Shown here: positions 34,355 to 42,807 of the stretch, in pieces
Layout: each line of letters begins with the position of its first letter
Position numbering within the stretch: the first letter of the stretch is position 1
Origin: Telluria mixta
Lineage (GTDB): Bacteria > Pseudomonadota > Gammaproteobacteria > Burkholderiales > Burkholderiaceae_D
DNA: 64,000 nt
Direction of reading: 5' to 3'
Assembly (NCBI RefSeq): GCF_029223865.1
Contig: NZ_CP119520.1
Location: forward strand, 4,526,001-4,590,000
Notes under the pieces: generated by a model
The model's database searches: none
Seen by the model: only the letters and a program-made list of their open reading frames with translations
Told to the model about the DNA's origin: nothing
Program-made: the position numbers and the translations under genes

Positions 34355-37174
34355 ATGACCCTGGTGAAGACATCACGCGACAGCGGGTTGAAACGGCGCC
34401 GCTTCCTCGTCGGCGCGGGCGTGACGGCCGGTGCCGGCGCCCTCGCGCGCCACCTGCCGCTGAACGTGATCCAGCCCGCAACCGCGGCGGACGCCGTGCC
34501 GGCCAGGCCGAACACGGAGGTCAAGCACACGGTGTGCAGCCACTGTTCGGTGGGCTGCTCGGTGGAGGCCGTCGTCAGCAATGGCGTGTGGATCCGCCAG
34601 GAAGCCGCGTTCGACTCTCCGATCAACATGGGCGCCCACTGCGCGAAGGGCGCGTCGGTGCGCGAGCACGGCTTCGGCGAGCACCGCCTGCGCTATCCGA
34701 TGAAGCTCGTGAACGGCAAGTACGAGCGCATCACGTGGGACCAGGCCATCAACGAGATCGGCGACCGGCTCCTGAAACTGCGCGAGCAGTCCGGGCCGGA
34801 CGCGCTGATGGTCATCGGCAGCTCGAAGCACAACAACGAGCAGTCCTACCTGCTGCGCAAATGGGTGTCGATGTGGGGTTCCAATAACTGCGACCACCAG
34901 GCCCGCATCTGCCACTCGACGACGGTGGCCGGCGTCGCCCAGACCTACGGATATGGCGCGATGACGAACTCGTTCAACGACCTCCACTACAGCAAGGCCG
35001 TGCTGTTCATCGGCTCGAACCCGGCCGAGGCGCACCCGATCTCGATGCTGCACTTCCTGCACGCGAAGGAGCTGGGCGCGAAGATGATCGTCGTCGACCC
35101 GCGCTTCACCCGCACGGCGCGCTTCGCCCACCACTACGTGCGCATCCGTCCCGGCACCGACATCGCGTTCGTGTGGGGCATGCTGTGGCACATCTTCAAC
35201 AACGGCTGGGAGGACAAGGAGTACATCGCGGCGCGCACCTACGGCATGGACGACGTGCGCAAGGAAGTGGCCAAGTGGACCCCTGACAAGGTCAGCGATG
35301 TAACGGGCGTGCCGGAAGCCTCCGTGCGCATGGCGGCCGAGATGCTGGCGACGAACAGGCCGTCGTCCGTCGTCTGGTGCATGGGCATCACGCAGCACCA
35401 CGTGGGCACGGCGAACGTGCGCGCGCTCTCGATCCTGCAGCTCGCGCTGGGGAACATCGGCGTGCAGGGCGGCGGCGCCAATATCTACCGCGGCCACGAC
35501 AACGTGCAGGGCGCGACGGACGTCGGCCCGAACGGCGATTCGCTGCCCGGCTACTACGGCATCGCGGAAGGCGCCTGGAAGCATTTCTCCACCGTGTGGG
35601 GCGTCGATTACGACTGGGTCAAGTCGCGCTTCGGCTCGAAGGAGCTGATGGAAAAGCCGGGCATCACGGTGTCGCGCTGGTTCGACGCGGTGCTCGAGGA
35701 TAACCAGTACGTCGACCAGCCGACCAACCTGCGTGCCGTGTTTTATTGGGGCCACGCGCCGAACAGCCAGACGCGCCTGCCGGACATGAAGGCTGCGATG
35801 CAGAAGCTGGACTTCATGGTCGTCATCGATCCTTATCCCAGCATGACGGCGGCGATGCATGGCCGCACGGACGGGGTCTACCTGCTGCCGGCCGCGTCGC
35901 AGTTCGAGACGCAGGGCTCCGTGACGGCATCGAACCGGTCGATCCAGTGGCGCGAGCGCGTGATCCAGCCGCTGTTCGAATGCAAGACGGACCACGAGAT
36001 CATGTACCTGTTCGCGCGCAAGCTGGGCTTCGGCGAACAGCTCGTCAAGAACATCAAGGTCGTCAACAACGAGCCGGTCATCGAGGACATCCTCCGCGAG
36101 ATCAACCGCTCCTGCTGGACCATCGGCTACACGGGCTGCTCGCCCGAGCGACTCAAATTGCACATGGAGCACAAGCGCGACTTCAATCCGACGACGATGC
36201 GCGCGGAGAGCGGTCCGTGCAAGGGCGATTACTACGGCCTGCCGTGGCCGTGTTGGGGCACGCCGGAAATGAAGCACCCGGGCACGCCGATCCTGTACGA
36301 CCTGCACAAGCCGGTGGCCGAGGGCGGCCTGCCGTTCCGCGCCAACTGGGGCGTGGAGCACAACGGCGAGCCCCTGCTCGCGGCCGACGGCTCGTTCACG
36401 AAGGACAGCGAGATCGACACGGGCTATCCCGAATTCGACCACGTGTTCCTGAAGAAGCTGGGCTGGTGGGCCGAGCTCACGCCGGAAGAGCAGGTGCAAG
36501 CCGAGGGCAAGAACTGGAAGACGGACCTGTCGGGCGGGATCATCCGTGTCGTGATCGCCCACGGCTGCGCGCCGTTCGGCAACGCGCGGGCCCGCTGCAA
36601 CGTGTGGAACTTCCCGGACCCCGTGCCGACGCACCGCGAACCGCTCGTCACGCCGCGGCGCGACCTGGTTGCCAAATACCCGACCTACGACGACAAGGCA
36701 GCGTTCTGGCGCCTGCCGACGTTGTACAAGTCGGTGCAGGCGGTCGACTTCTCGAAGGACTACCCGCTGATCATGACGTCGGGCCGCCTCGTCGAGTACG
36801 AGGGCGGCGGCGAGGAGACGCGCTCGAATCCGTGGCTGGCCGAACTCCAGCAGAACATGTTCTGCGAAGTGAACCCGGAAGACGCGGCGCAGATCGGCGT
36901 GAAGCTGGGCGAATTCATGTGGGTCGAGACGCCGACCGGCGCGCGCCTGAAGCTGATGGCGATGGTGACGCCGCGCGTGCCCGTGGGCCTCGTGTGGATG
37001 CCGTTCCACTTCGGCGGCTGGTGGATGGGCGAGGACCTGGAAAAACACTATCCGGACGGCGGCGCGCCCGCGGTGCGCGGCGAGGCCGTGAACACCGGGT
37101 GGACGTACGGGTACGACGCCGTGACGATGATGCAGGAAACGAAAGTGTCGCTGTGCCGGCTGGTGCGGGCGTGA
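34355..37174 (+). CDS. fdhA: Formate dehydrogenase catalytic (alpha) subunit, molybdopterin, Cys type
   Basis: 939 residues. It oxidises formate to CO2 in the periplasm. The Tat leader has KRRRFLVGAG (R14-R16). A [4Fe-4S] site is CSHCSVGC (C61, C64, C68) with C96 in HCAKG. The active-site metal ligand is a cysteine, C186 in ARICHSTTVAG, where many homologues use selenocysteine, so no SelABC machinery is required. Later blocks RLPDMKAAMQKLDFMVVID and MTSGRLVEYEGGGEETRSNPW fit the molybdopterin oxidoreductase and dinucleotide-binding domains. GGAGACC lies ahead of the ATG. The beta subunit follows 10 bp later. Confidence 0.96.
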   Translation: MTLVKTSRDSGLKRRRFLVGAGVTAGAGALARHLPLNVIQPATAADAVPARPNTEVKHTVCSHCSVGCSVEAVVSNGVWIRQEAAFDSPINMGAHCAKGASVREHGFGEHRLRYPMKLVNGKYERITWDQAINEIGDRLLKLREQSGPDALMVIGSSKHNNEQSYLLRKWVSMWGSNNCDHQARICHSTTVAGVAQTYGYGAMTNSFNDLHYSKAVLFIGSNPAEAHPISMLHFLHAKELGAKMIVVDPRFTRTARFAHHYVRIRPGTDIAFVWGMLWHIFNNGWEDKEYIAARTYGMDDVRKEVAKWTPDKVSDVTGVPEASVRMAAEMLATNRPSSVVWCMGITQHHVGTANVRALSILQLALGNIGVQGGGANIYRGHDNVQGATDVGPNGDSLPGYYGIAEGAWKHFSTVWGVDYDWVKSRFGSKELMEKPGITVSRWFDAVLEDNQYVDQPTNLRAVFYWGHAPNSQTRLPDMKAAMQKLDFMVVIDPYPSMTAAMHGRTDGVYLLPAASQFETQGSVTASNRSIQWRERVIQPLFECKTDHEIMYLFARKLGFGEQLVKNIKVVNNEPVIEDILREINRSCWTIGYTGCSPERLKLHMEHKRDFNPTTMRAESGPCKGDYYGLPWPCWGTPEMKHPGTPILYDLHKPVAEGGLPFRANWGVEHNGEPLLAADGSFTKDSEIDTGYPEFDHVFLKKLGWWAELTPEEQVQAEGKNWKTDLSGGIIRVVIAHGCAPFGNARARCNVWNFPDPVPTHREPLVTPRRDLVAKYPTYDDKAAFWRLPTLYKSVQAVDFSKDYPLIMTSGRLVEYEGGGEETRSNPWLAELQQNMFCEVNPEDAAQIGVKLGEFMWVETPTGARLKLMAMVTPRVPVGLVWMPFHFGGWWMGEDLEKHYPDGGAPAVRGEAVNTGWTYGYDAVTMMQETKVSLCRLVRA

Positions 37175-37184
37175 GGAGATCGAT

Positions 37185-37865
37185 ATGGCCAGAATGAAGT
37201 TCATCTGCGACACGGAGCGCTGCATCGACTGCAACGGCTGCGTGACCGCCTGCAAGAACGAAAACGAGACCCCGTGGGGCGTGAACCGCCGCCGCGTCGT
37301 CACCATCAACGACGGCGTGCCGGGCGAACGCTCCATTTCCGTCGCGTGCATGCATTGCAGCGACGCGCCGTGCCTGGCCGTCTGCCCCGTCAACTGCATC
37401 TACCACACGGAAGACGGCATCGTCCTGCACGACAAGGACCAGTGCATCGGCTGCGGCTACTGTTATTACGCGTGCCCGTTCGGCGCGCCGCAGTTCCCGT
37501 CCACGGGCCTGTTCAACCACCGCGGCAAGATGGACAAGTGCACGTTCTGCTCCGGCGGTCCGGAGCCCGACACGTCCGAGGCCGAGTTCAAGAAGTATGG
37601 CCGCAACCGCATCGCCGAGGGCAAGCTGCCCGCCTGTGCGGAGATGTGCGGCACGAAGGCGCTGATCGGCGGCGACGCGACGGTCATCGCCGACATCTAC
37701 CGCCAGCGCGTGGAGACGCGCGGCTACGGCCCCGAACTGTGGGGCTGGAAGATCGCGTACGGCAAGCCGAAACGCGGCGGCGACGTCAAGGCGAAGGGCG
37801 AGGGGCCGCGCGAGAACCAGAACCTCAAGGACTCGCAGAACGACGAGGGGAGGCTGCCGACATGA
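37185..37865 (+). CDS. fdhB: Formate dehydrogenase iron-sulfur (beta) subunit
   Basis: 226 residues. Cysteine groups for four [4Fe-4S] clusters are visible: CIDCNGCVTAC, CMHCSDAPCLAVCPVNC, CIGCGYCYYACPFG, and CTFC with CAEMCG. It carries electrons from the alpha subunit to the cytochrome b. Unlike E. coli FdnH it has no C-terminal membrane helix; the tail is polar (KAKGEGPRENQN). Its stop overlaps the next ATG. Confidence 0.95.
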   Translation: MARMKFICDTERCIDCNGCVTACKNENETPWGVNRRRVVTINDGVPGERSISVACMHCSDAPCLAVCPVNCIYHTEDGIVLHDKDQCIGCGYCYYACPFGAPQFPSTGLFNHRGKMDKCTFCSGGPEPDTSEAEFKKYGRNRIAEGKLPACAEMCGTKALIGGDATVIADIYRQRVETRGYGPELWGWKIAYGKPKRGGDVKAKGEGPRENQNLKDSQNDEGRLPT

Positions 37866-38074
37866 AGCGCATTCTCATCCTCTGCCTGCCCCTGACGCTG
37901 CTCGCGGGCTGCCTCGAAGTCGACCAGCATCCGAACTGGGTGCACGGCATGTACGCCGGGAAGAAGGACGACCGCCCGTTCCTGCGCCACTTTCACAACG
38001 ACAAGCTGTCGTGGTGGGGCACGATCAGCAACCGCAACATGAACCAGAACGAATACAACCGGGCCAACCCGTAA
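37862..38074 (+). CDS. Small lipoprotein of the formate dehydrogenase operon
   Basis: 70 residues. A lipoprotein leader (MKRILILCLPLTLLAGC) has the lipobox LAGC. The mature part is short, rich in Asn, His and Trp (HPNWVHGMYAGKKDD, FLRHFHNDKLSWWG). It overlaps fdhB by 4 bp (ATGA) and lies 12 bp before the cytochrome b gene, so it is co-translated with the enzyme. I do not recognise a named family. A structural role at the membrane face of the complex is possible. Confidence 0.8.
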   Translation: MKRILILCLPLTLLAGCLEVDQHPNWVHGMYAGKKDDRPFLRHFHNDKLSWWGTISNRNMNQNEYNRANP

Positions 38075-38086
38075 CAGGAGCCGACC

Positions 38087-39184
38087 ATGTCATTCACTAT
38101 TCGATCGTTGCGGACTTTTCTCGGACTGCTCCTGTCGCTGTGGCTGCTCGGTATCGCGCACGCGGGTGTCCCGAACAACCGCGCCGAGCCCGCGTATGCC
38201 GAGGAACAGACGATCCTGCAGGCCGAGAAGGATGCGCGCACGCCCGAGCCGGGACTGGACTCGAAGTCGTCGGGCCGCGTGCACATCGACCGCCACTACC
38301 TGGGCCAGTACGGCAGCACGGAGGGCACCGTCATCGTGCAGCGCGGCGGCAATCAGTGGCGCATCTGGCGCAACGGGCCGATCGCGACCGCGATGGGCAC
38401 CATCCTCGTCGTCGTGCTCGTCGCGATTTTCTTCTTCTACCGCGCCGTCGGTCCGGTGCGCACGGAAGAACCGGACACGGGCCGGCGTATCCGCCGCTTC
38501 ACCAGCTGGGAGCGCCACGTGCACTGGGCGACCGCGATCAGCTTCATCATCCTCGCCGTGACGGGCCTCGTCATCATGTTCGGCAAGAAGCTCATCCTGC
38601 CGCTCGTCGGCCACGACGTGTTCGCCGCCCTGGCCTACATCTTCAAGTACCTGCACAACTTCGTGGGCCCGCTGTTCATCGTGTGCTCCGTGCTGATGTT
38701 CTTCACCTTCCTGCGCCGGAACTTCTTCCGCCGCATCGACTGGCAGTGGATCAAGCAGGGCGGCGGCCTCGTCTCGCACAAGCACGTGCCGGCCGGGTTC
38801 TTCAACGCGGGTGAAAAATCCTGGTTCTGGCTGGGCGTGACCCTGCTGGGCCTCGTGATGTCGATCACCGGCCTGATCCTCGACTTCGTCACGTTCGGCC
38901 AGACGCGCTACATCATGCAGGTCGCGAACTACCTGCACATCGCCGGCGCCACGTTCTACATCGCGGCCGCGATGGGCCATATCTACATCGGCACGTGGGG
39001 CACGCCGGGCGCGTACGAAGCGATGCGCCACGGGACCGTGGACGAATCGTGGGCCAAGGCGCACCACGCCGTGTGGTACGACGAAGTGAAGGCGGGCGTG
39101 GAACCGGGCACGTTCGACGACCGCGTGCCGCCGGACCAACGGCCGCCCGCCGCCGGCAGTCCGCCGCCGCGGCCCGCGCATTGA
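38087..39184 (+). CDS. fdhC: Formate dehydrogenase cytochrome b (gamma) subunit
   Basis: 365 residues, longer than E. coli FdnI (217). A signal-like segment and about 75 extra periplasmic residues precede the first core helix (AMGTILVVVLVAIFFFYRA). The diheme cytochrome b core has SWERHVHWATAISFIILAVTG, KYLHNFVGPLFIV and YLHIAGATFYIAAAMGHIYIGTWG with the expected His ligands. It passes electrons to quinone. The C-terminus is a Pro-rich tail. The extension is typical of the Shewanella/Wolinella-like class. Confidence 0.93.
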   Translation: MSFTIRSLRTFLGLLLSLWLLGIAHAGVPNNRAEPAYAEEQTILQAEKDARTPEPGLDSKSSGRVHIDRHYLGQYGSTEGTVIVQRGGNQWRIWRNGPIATAMGTILVVVLVAIFFFYRAVGPVRTEEPDTGRRIRRFTSWERHVHWATAISFIILAVTGLVIMFGKKLILPLVGHDVFAALAYIFKYLHNFVGPLFIVCSVLMFFTFLRRNFFRRIDWQWIKQGGGLVSHKHVPAGFFNAGEKSWFWLGVTLLGLVMSITGLILDFVTFGQTRYIMQVANYLHIAGATFYIAAAMGHIYIGTWGTPGAYEAMRHGTVDESWAKAHHAVWYDEVKAGVEPGTFDDRVPPDQRPPAAGSPPPRPAH

Positions 39185-39194
39185 GGAGCCGCCG

Positions 39195-39626
39195 ATGAAA
39201 ACGACGATGAAGGTCATGGCCGTGCTGGGTGTGCTGGCCGCCGTGGGCTGCAAGCAGCATGGCGACGAAGCCCAGCGCAAGACGAAGTTCCCCGGCATGG
39301 TGACGGCCGACGGCGGCACGAGCGGCCAGGTGATGGCCGCGCACAGCGGGCCGAAGACGAATGCCGGCTACGCGGGCGGCACACCGGGCATCGCGGGCGG
39401 CAGCGGCGGCAACACGGCCGGCGCGGAGACGGGCGGCACCGTGCGCGAGACGGGCCAGGGGCCCAGCCAGGGCGCGACGCCGCCCAGCGGCGCGGGTACG
39501 CAAGGCACGACGCAGACCCAGCCCGGCGACCATGGCAAGCCGGCCGCGCCGACGCCGGCCGAAACGGGGCCGCAGCCGGGCGCCGTCAACCGCGATCCTA
39601 GCCATTCGGCGGCGCCGGGACGATGA
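39195..39626 (+). CDS. Low-complexity lipoprotein, function unknown
   Basis: 143 residues. The leader MKTTMKVMAVLGVLAAVGC ends in a lipobox-like AAVGC. The rest is a Gly/Thr/Pro/Ala-rich low-complexity chain with no hydrophobic core (for example GGTPGIAGGSGGNTAGAETGG). It lies 10 bp after fdhC with GAGGAGCC near the start, so it is in the operon. I recognise no family. A flexible surface or spacer lipoprotein is all the sequence allows. Confidence 0.7.
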   Translation: MKTTMKVMAVLGVLAAVGCKQHGDEAQRKTKFPGMVTADGGTSGQVMAAHSGPKTNAGYAGGTPGIAGGSGGNTAGAETGGTVRETGQGPSQGATPPSGAGTQGTTQTQPGDHGKPAAPTPAETGPQPGAVNRDPSHSAAPGR

Positions 39627-39636
39627 GGAGAGCAGG

Positions 39637-40083
39637 ATGAACCACATGACCAGGAGCGCGGCGCTCGCGCTCGCGCTGTCCGCCGCGACGGCCCACGCCG
39701 CGCTGCCGCCGCCGACACCCGCCCAGCAGGAGGCCGCCGCCGCGAAGAAGGCGGCCGCGGATGCGCAGGCGGCCAAGGACAAGGCGTCGCTCGCGGCATC
39801 GGTGGATGCCATCACGGCCCGCTGGCGCAGCCGCGCGTCTGCGCAGGGCTGGAAGACGCATGCGCCGGTCGCCATCGCGGCGGCCGCACCGGCACAAGCC
39901 GCCGCACCGGCCGGACAACCGGACGGCAAGCTGACGCCGGCCGGCGCCGCCGCGCCCATCAAGAGCGAAAAACTGGGCACTGCAGCGCCCAGTACGGACG
40001 TGAAGGCCGGACCCACGAAGGCCGAACCGGCGGGCACGCCGCCGACCGTCCAGAAAGGCACGCCGAAGGTGCACAACAAATGA
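39637..40083 (+). CDS. Exported Ala/Lys/Pro-rich protein, function unknown
   Basis: 148 residues from the ATG of MNHMTRSAAL, which follows AGCAGG. A signal peptide ends AHA-A. A helical Ala/Lys stretch (EAAAAKKAAADAQAAKDKAS) precedes a short ITARWRSRASAQGWK segment and a Pro/Ala/Lys-rich tail. Its stop overlaps the DUF3305 gene by 4 bp. Similar unnamed exported proteins occur beside DUF3305/DUF3306 in formate dehydrogenase clusters. The role is unknown. Confidence 0.7.
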   Translation: MNHMTRSAALALALSAATAHAALPPPTPAQQEAAAAKKAAADAQAAKDKASLAASVDAITARWRSRASAQGWKTHAPVAIAAAAPAQAAAPAGQPDGKLTPAGAAAPIKSEKLGTAAPSTDVKAGPTKAEPAGTPPTVQKGTPKVHNK

Positions 40084-40520
40084 AGATGGGATCCATGCCG
40101 ATCGCCGTGCTGATGCAGCGGCGCACCCTCCAGCACCGCTGGGCCGACGAGGCCTGGGAAGCCGTCGGCGTCGTGCCCGACCGCGGCGATTTGCCGCCGC
40201 TGCAGGTGCTGAGCCAGACGCCCGAGCGCGACTACTACCTCGTCTCCGGTCTCGAACTGGAGCTCTACCCGGACGAGAACGAAGGCTATTACGAGAACTG
40301 CGTGGCGCCGGAATCGAAGGTCTTCGTGCTGTGGCGGATGGAGAACGGCCGCGCGATGCCCGTGCGCGCGTCGGTCAGCTACGTCGAGGGCACGCGCATG
40401 TTCGACTCGGGCGAGAACGCGGACGGCGTCACGATGCCGGCCGAGGTCTATGCATGGCTCGCGGGCTACCTGCGCGAGCACTATCAACCGAAGCCGCGGC
40501 GCGGCCGCCAGCACGGATGA
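40080..40520 (+). CDS. DUF3305 family cytoplasmic protein
   Basis: 146 residues, no leader or membrane helix. MPIAVLMQRRTLQHRWADEAWEAVGVVPD and a central YYLVSGLELELYPDENEGYYENC fit DUF3305, which is known almost only from formate dehydrogenase loci. ATGs at 40080, 40086 and 40095 are all in frame; the first overlaps the previous stop. It probably helps assemble or load the enzyme. The mechanism is not known. Confidence 0.82.
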   Translation: MKMGSMPIAVLMQRRTLQHRWADEAWEAVGVVPDRGDLPPLQVLSQTPERDYYLVSGLELELYPDENEGYYENCVAPESKVFVLWRMENGRAMPVRASVSYVEGTRMFDSGENADGVTMPAEVYAWLAGYLREHYQPKPRRGRQHG

Positions 40521-41014
40521 CGGACGAAGGCTTCCTGCGCCGCTGGGCGCGCCGCAAGACGGAGGCGCGATCGGGGATCGAGCCGCTGGCGGAATCCCAC
40601 ATGCCGGTCGCGGACATGCCGGTTGCGGACATGCCGGTTGCGGACGCGCCTATGGCGGAGCTGCCGGTTCCGGTCGCGGAAGCGCCGGCGCCGGCGCCGG
40701 CCGACGTGCCGCTGCCGACGATGGACGACGTCGCCCGGCTGACGGCCGATTCCGATTTCTCCGCCTTCGTCGCACGCGGCGTCGACGCGGCCGTGCGCCG
40801 GACAGCGCTGAAAAAACTGTTCGCCGACCCGCACTTCAACGCGATGGATGGACTGGACGTCTACATCGACGACTACACGAAGCCGAGCCCCGTGTCCGAA
40901 GCGATGCTCGCGTCGCTGGAGCACGCGAAGAACGCGTTGCAGCGGGTTGTCGAAGCGGTGGAAGAACCGCCGGCAGATGAAGACGCGCCCGACGACACCA
41001 ATAAAACCACCTGA
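40517..41014 (+). CDS. DUF3306 family protein
   Basis: 165 residues. It begins MTDEGFLRRWARRKTEAR and has a C-terminal block TALKKLFADPHFNAMDGLDVYIDDYT, the DUF3306 signature. Between them is a low-complexity Pro/Ala/Val linker containing three MPVAD repeats. The ATG overlaps the DUF3305 stop (ATGA). DUF3306 co-occurs with DUF3305 in formate dehydrogenase operons, and the pair probably acts together. The upstream open frame is a shadow. Confidence 0.85.
   Translation: MTDEGFLRRWARRKTEARSGIEPLAESHMPVADMPVADMPVADAPMAELPVPVAEAPAPAPADVPLPTMDDVARLTADSDFSAFVARGVDAAVRRTALKKLFADPHFNAMDGLDVYIDDYTKPSPVSEAMLASLEHAKNALQRVVEAVEEPPADEDAPDDTNKTT
40601..40645 (+). repeat. 15-bp tandem repeat (three units) inside the DUF3306 gene
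   Basis: Three copies of ATGCCGGTTGCGGAC (the first with one change, GTC for GTT) encode MPVAD three times. A degenerate fourth unit follows. The length is a multiple of three, so copy-number change would keep the frame and alter only linker length. Confidence 0.9.
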
Positions 41015-41026
41015 AACCGAGACAGC

Positions 41027-42718
41027 ATGAATATCCGTTTGATCGAAGGGCAGGGCGTCGCCCTCGACCCCGTCCAGGACGACCGCGATCGCGTCGCCCG
41101 CAACGCCGCGCTGGCCGCACTGGCCGGGATTCCCGCGCCGGACCCGCTGGACACGGTCGGCTACAAGTCCGCCGGTCACACGCTCGTCATCGGCACCCGC
41201 GCGGACGCGCTGCCGTGGGCCGAGCGCCTGGCCGCCGCGCTGCCCGTCACCGTCCTGCTGCTGGACGATGACGGCGCCGACAGGACGCTGCGCCTGTTCC
41301 CTGTGTTTGCCGCCCGGGCGCTCGTCGTGACGGGCTGGCTCGGCGCGTTCGACGCGACGTGGCAGACTCCAGGCGCCGCACCGGAACACGCGCGCTTCGA
41401 CCTCGTGCTCGACCTGGGCGCGGCGCCGCAGATCGCGACGCACCAGCGCCCGCACGGCTATTACGCGCCGGGGCTGGAACCGGCTGCGCGCCTGGCGGCC
41501 GTCGAGGAACTCGTCGGGATGGTGGGCGAATTCGAAAAGCCGAAATACTTCGCGTACAAGGAACGACTGTGCGCGCACGGCCGCAACCGCCGCAGCGGGT
41601 GCAATGCGTGCGTCGAGATCTGCTCGGCGGGCGCGATCTCGGGTGCGGGCGACCTGGTCGCCGTGAACCCCTACCTGTGCGCGGGCTGCGGCGCATGCAC
41701 GACCGTCTGCCCGACGGGCGCGCTGGGCTATGTCTACCCGAGCGCGGCGCACACGGGCATGCGCATCAAGGCCGCGCTGAACGCCTATGCGCAGGCGGGC
41801 GGGCGCGAACCGGTGCTGCTCGTCCACGGCCTGGAGGGCGCGGCGCTGCTGGAGACGGTCGCTCAGTTACCAGGATCTCTGCCGGGGCGCGTGCTGCCGC
41901 TGGGCGTGCATCACACGGCATCGACCGGCATCGACATCTGGCTCGCGGCGCTGGCCTGGGGCGCGGCCGGCATCACCGTGCTGATGACGGATGCGGAGGC
42001 GCCGCAGTACGCGGCCGCGCTGGACGAGCAGATGACGATCGCGCAGACCATCATGACGGGGCTCGGCTATCCGGGGCAGCACGTGCAGCTGCTGCGCGTG
42101 ACCGGGCCGGACGACCTGGTGCGCGCGCTGCAGCACGCGCCGCGCGGGGAGGTGCCGGCGCGGCGTGCCGGCTTCAACGTGGCGGCCGACAAGCGCAACA
42201 CGCTCGACTACGCGCTCGAGCACCTGCTGCGCGAGGCGCCGCAGCAGGTCGAGGAGATCGCGCTGCCGGTGGGCAGCCCCTTCGGCACACTGGACGTCGA
42301 CGCGGGCAAGTGCAGCCTGTGCATGGCGTGCGTCGGGGCGTGTCCGGCGTCGGCGCTGCAGGATGGGCAGAACGCGCCGCAGCTGCGCTTCATCGAAAAG
42401 AACTGCGTGCAGTGCGGGCTGTGTGTGGACACGTGTCCGGAGGATGCGATCCGGCTGGTCCCGCGGCTGTCGTTCCGCGACACGCGCAAGCAGCCCGTCG
42501 TGCTGAACGAGACGCAGCCGTTCCACTGCATCCGCTGCAACAAGCCGTTCGGGACGCTGCGCATGGTCGAAAGCATGCTGGCGCGCCTCGCCGGTCACCC
42601 TGCGTTCGCGGGTCACCTCGACCGCATGCGCATGTGCGGCGACTGCCGCGTGATCGATATGATGTCGCCCACCGACGAGCAGACGATCCACCAGGCGCAG
42701 GAGCTGCGCCGGCGCTAG
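41027..42718 (+). CDS. Polyferredoxin-like 4Fe-4S protein of the formate dehydrogenase operon
   Basis: 563 residues, no leader. The N-terminal 170 residues are a domain without clusters. A first ferredoxin module has CNACVEICSAGAI and CAGCGACTTVCPTG (about 192-225). A central domain (VLLVHGLEGAALL, GAAGITVLMTD) resembles the MvhD/HdrA-linked delta fold. A second module has CSLCMACVGACPASAL and CVQCGLCVDTCPEDAI (about 430-480), and more cysteines follow in CIRCNKPFG and MCGDCRV. It probably moves electrons to or from the cytoplasm, or serves assembly. It closes the operon, and homologues accompany Shewanella-type formate dehydrogenases. Confidence 0.85.
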   Translation: MNIRLIEGQGVALDPVQDDRDRVARNAALAALAGIPAPDPLDTVGYKSAGHTLVIGTRADALPWAERLAAALPVTVLLLDDDGADRTLRLFPVFAARALVVTGWLGAFDATWQTPGAAPEHARFDLVLDLGAAPQIATHQRPHGYYAPGLEPAARLAAVEELVGMVGEFEKPKYFAYKERLCAHGRNRRSGCNACVEICSAGAISGAGDLVAVNPYLCAGCGACTTVCPTGALGYVYPSAAHTGMRIKAALNAYAQAGGREPVLLVHGLEGAALLETVAQLPGSLPGRVLPLGVHHTASTGIDIWLAALAWGAAGITVLMTDAEAPQYAAALDEQMTIAQTIMTGLGYPGQHVQLLRVTGPDDLVRALQHAPRGEVPARRAGFNVAADKRNTLDYALEHLLREAPQQVEEIALPVGSPFGTLDVDAGKCSLCMACVGACPASALQDGQNAPQLRFIEKNCVQCGLCVDTCPEDAIRLVPRLSFRDTRKQPVVLNETQPFHCIRCNKPFGTLRMVESMLARLAGHPAFAGHLDRMRMCGDCRVIDMMSPTDEQTIHQAQELRRR

Positions 42719-42759
42719 CGTTCGTGGCAGAATGGTCGCGAGCCGCAACACGACACCGA

Positions 42760-42784
42760 CACGGGCGCTCACGAGGCGCCCGTG
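42760..42784. terminator. Strong hairpin after the formate dehydrogenase operon
   Basis: CACGGGCGC-TCACGAG-GCGCCCGTG forms a perfect 9-bp stem with a 7-nt loop in the 89-bp gap between the polyferredoxin and acyl-CoA ligase genes. There is no T-run, so it may block 3' decay or cause Rho-linked ending rather than act as a classical terminator. The ligase ribosome site AAGGAG lies just after it. Confidence 0.5.
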
Positions 42785-42807
42785 CTGCATAAACAAGGAG
42801 ACGACCG

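Noticed and set aside
42760..42784. Hairpin as a riboswitch for the acyl-CoA ligase
   Set aside because: A simple perfect stem-loop with no further conserved helices; a transcript-end or stability structure is simpler.
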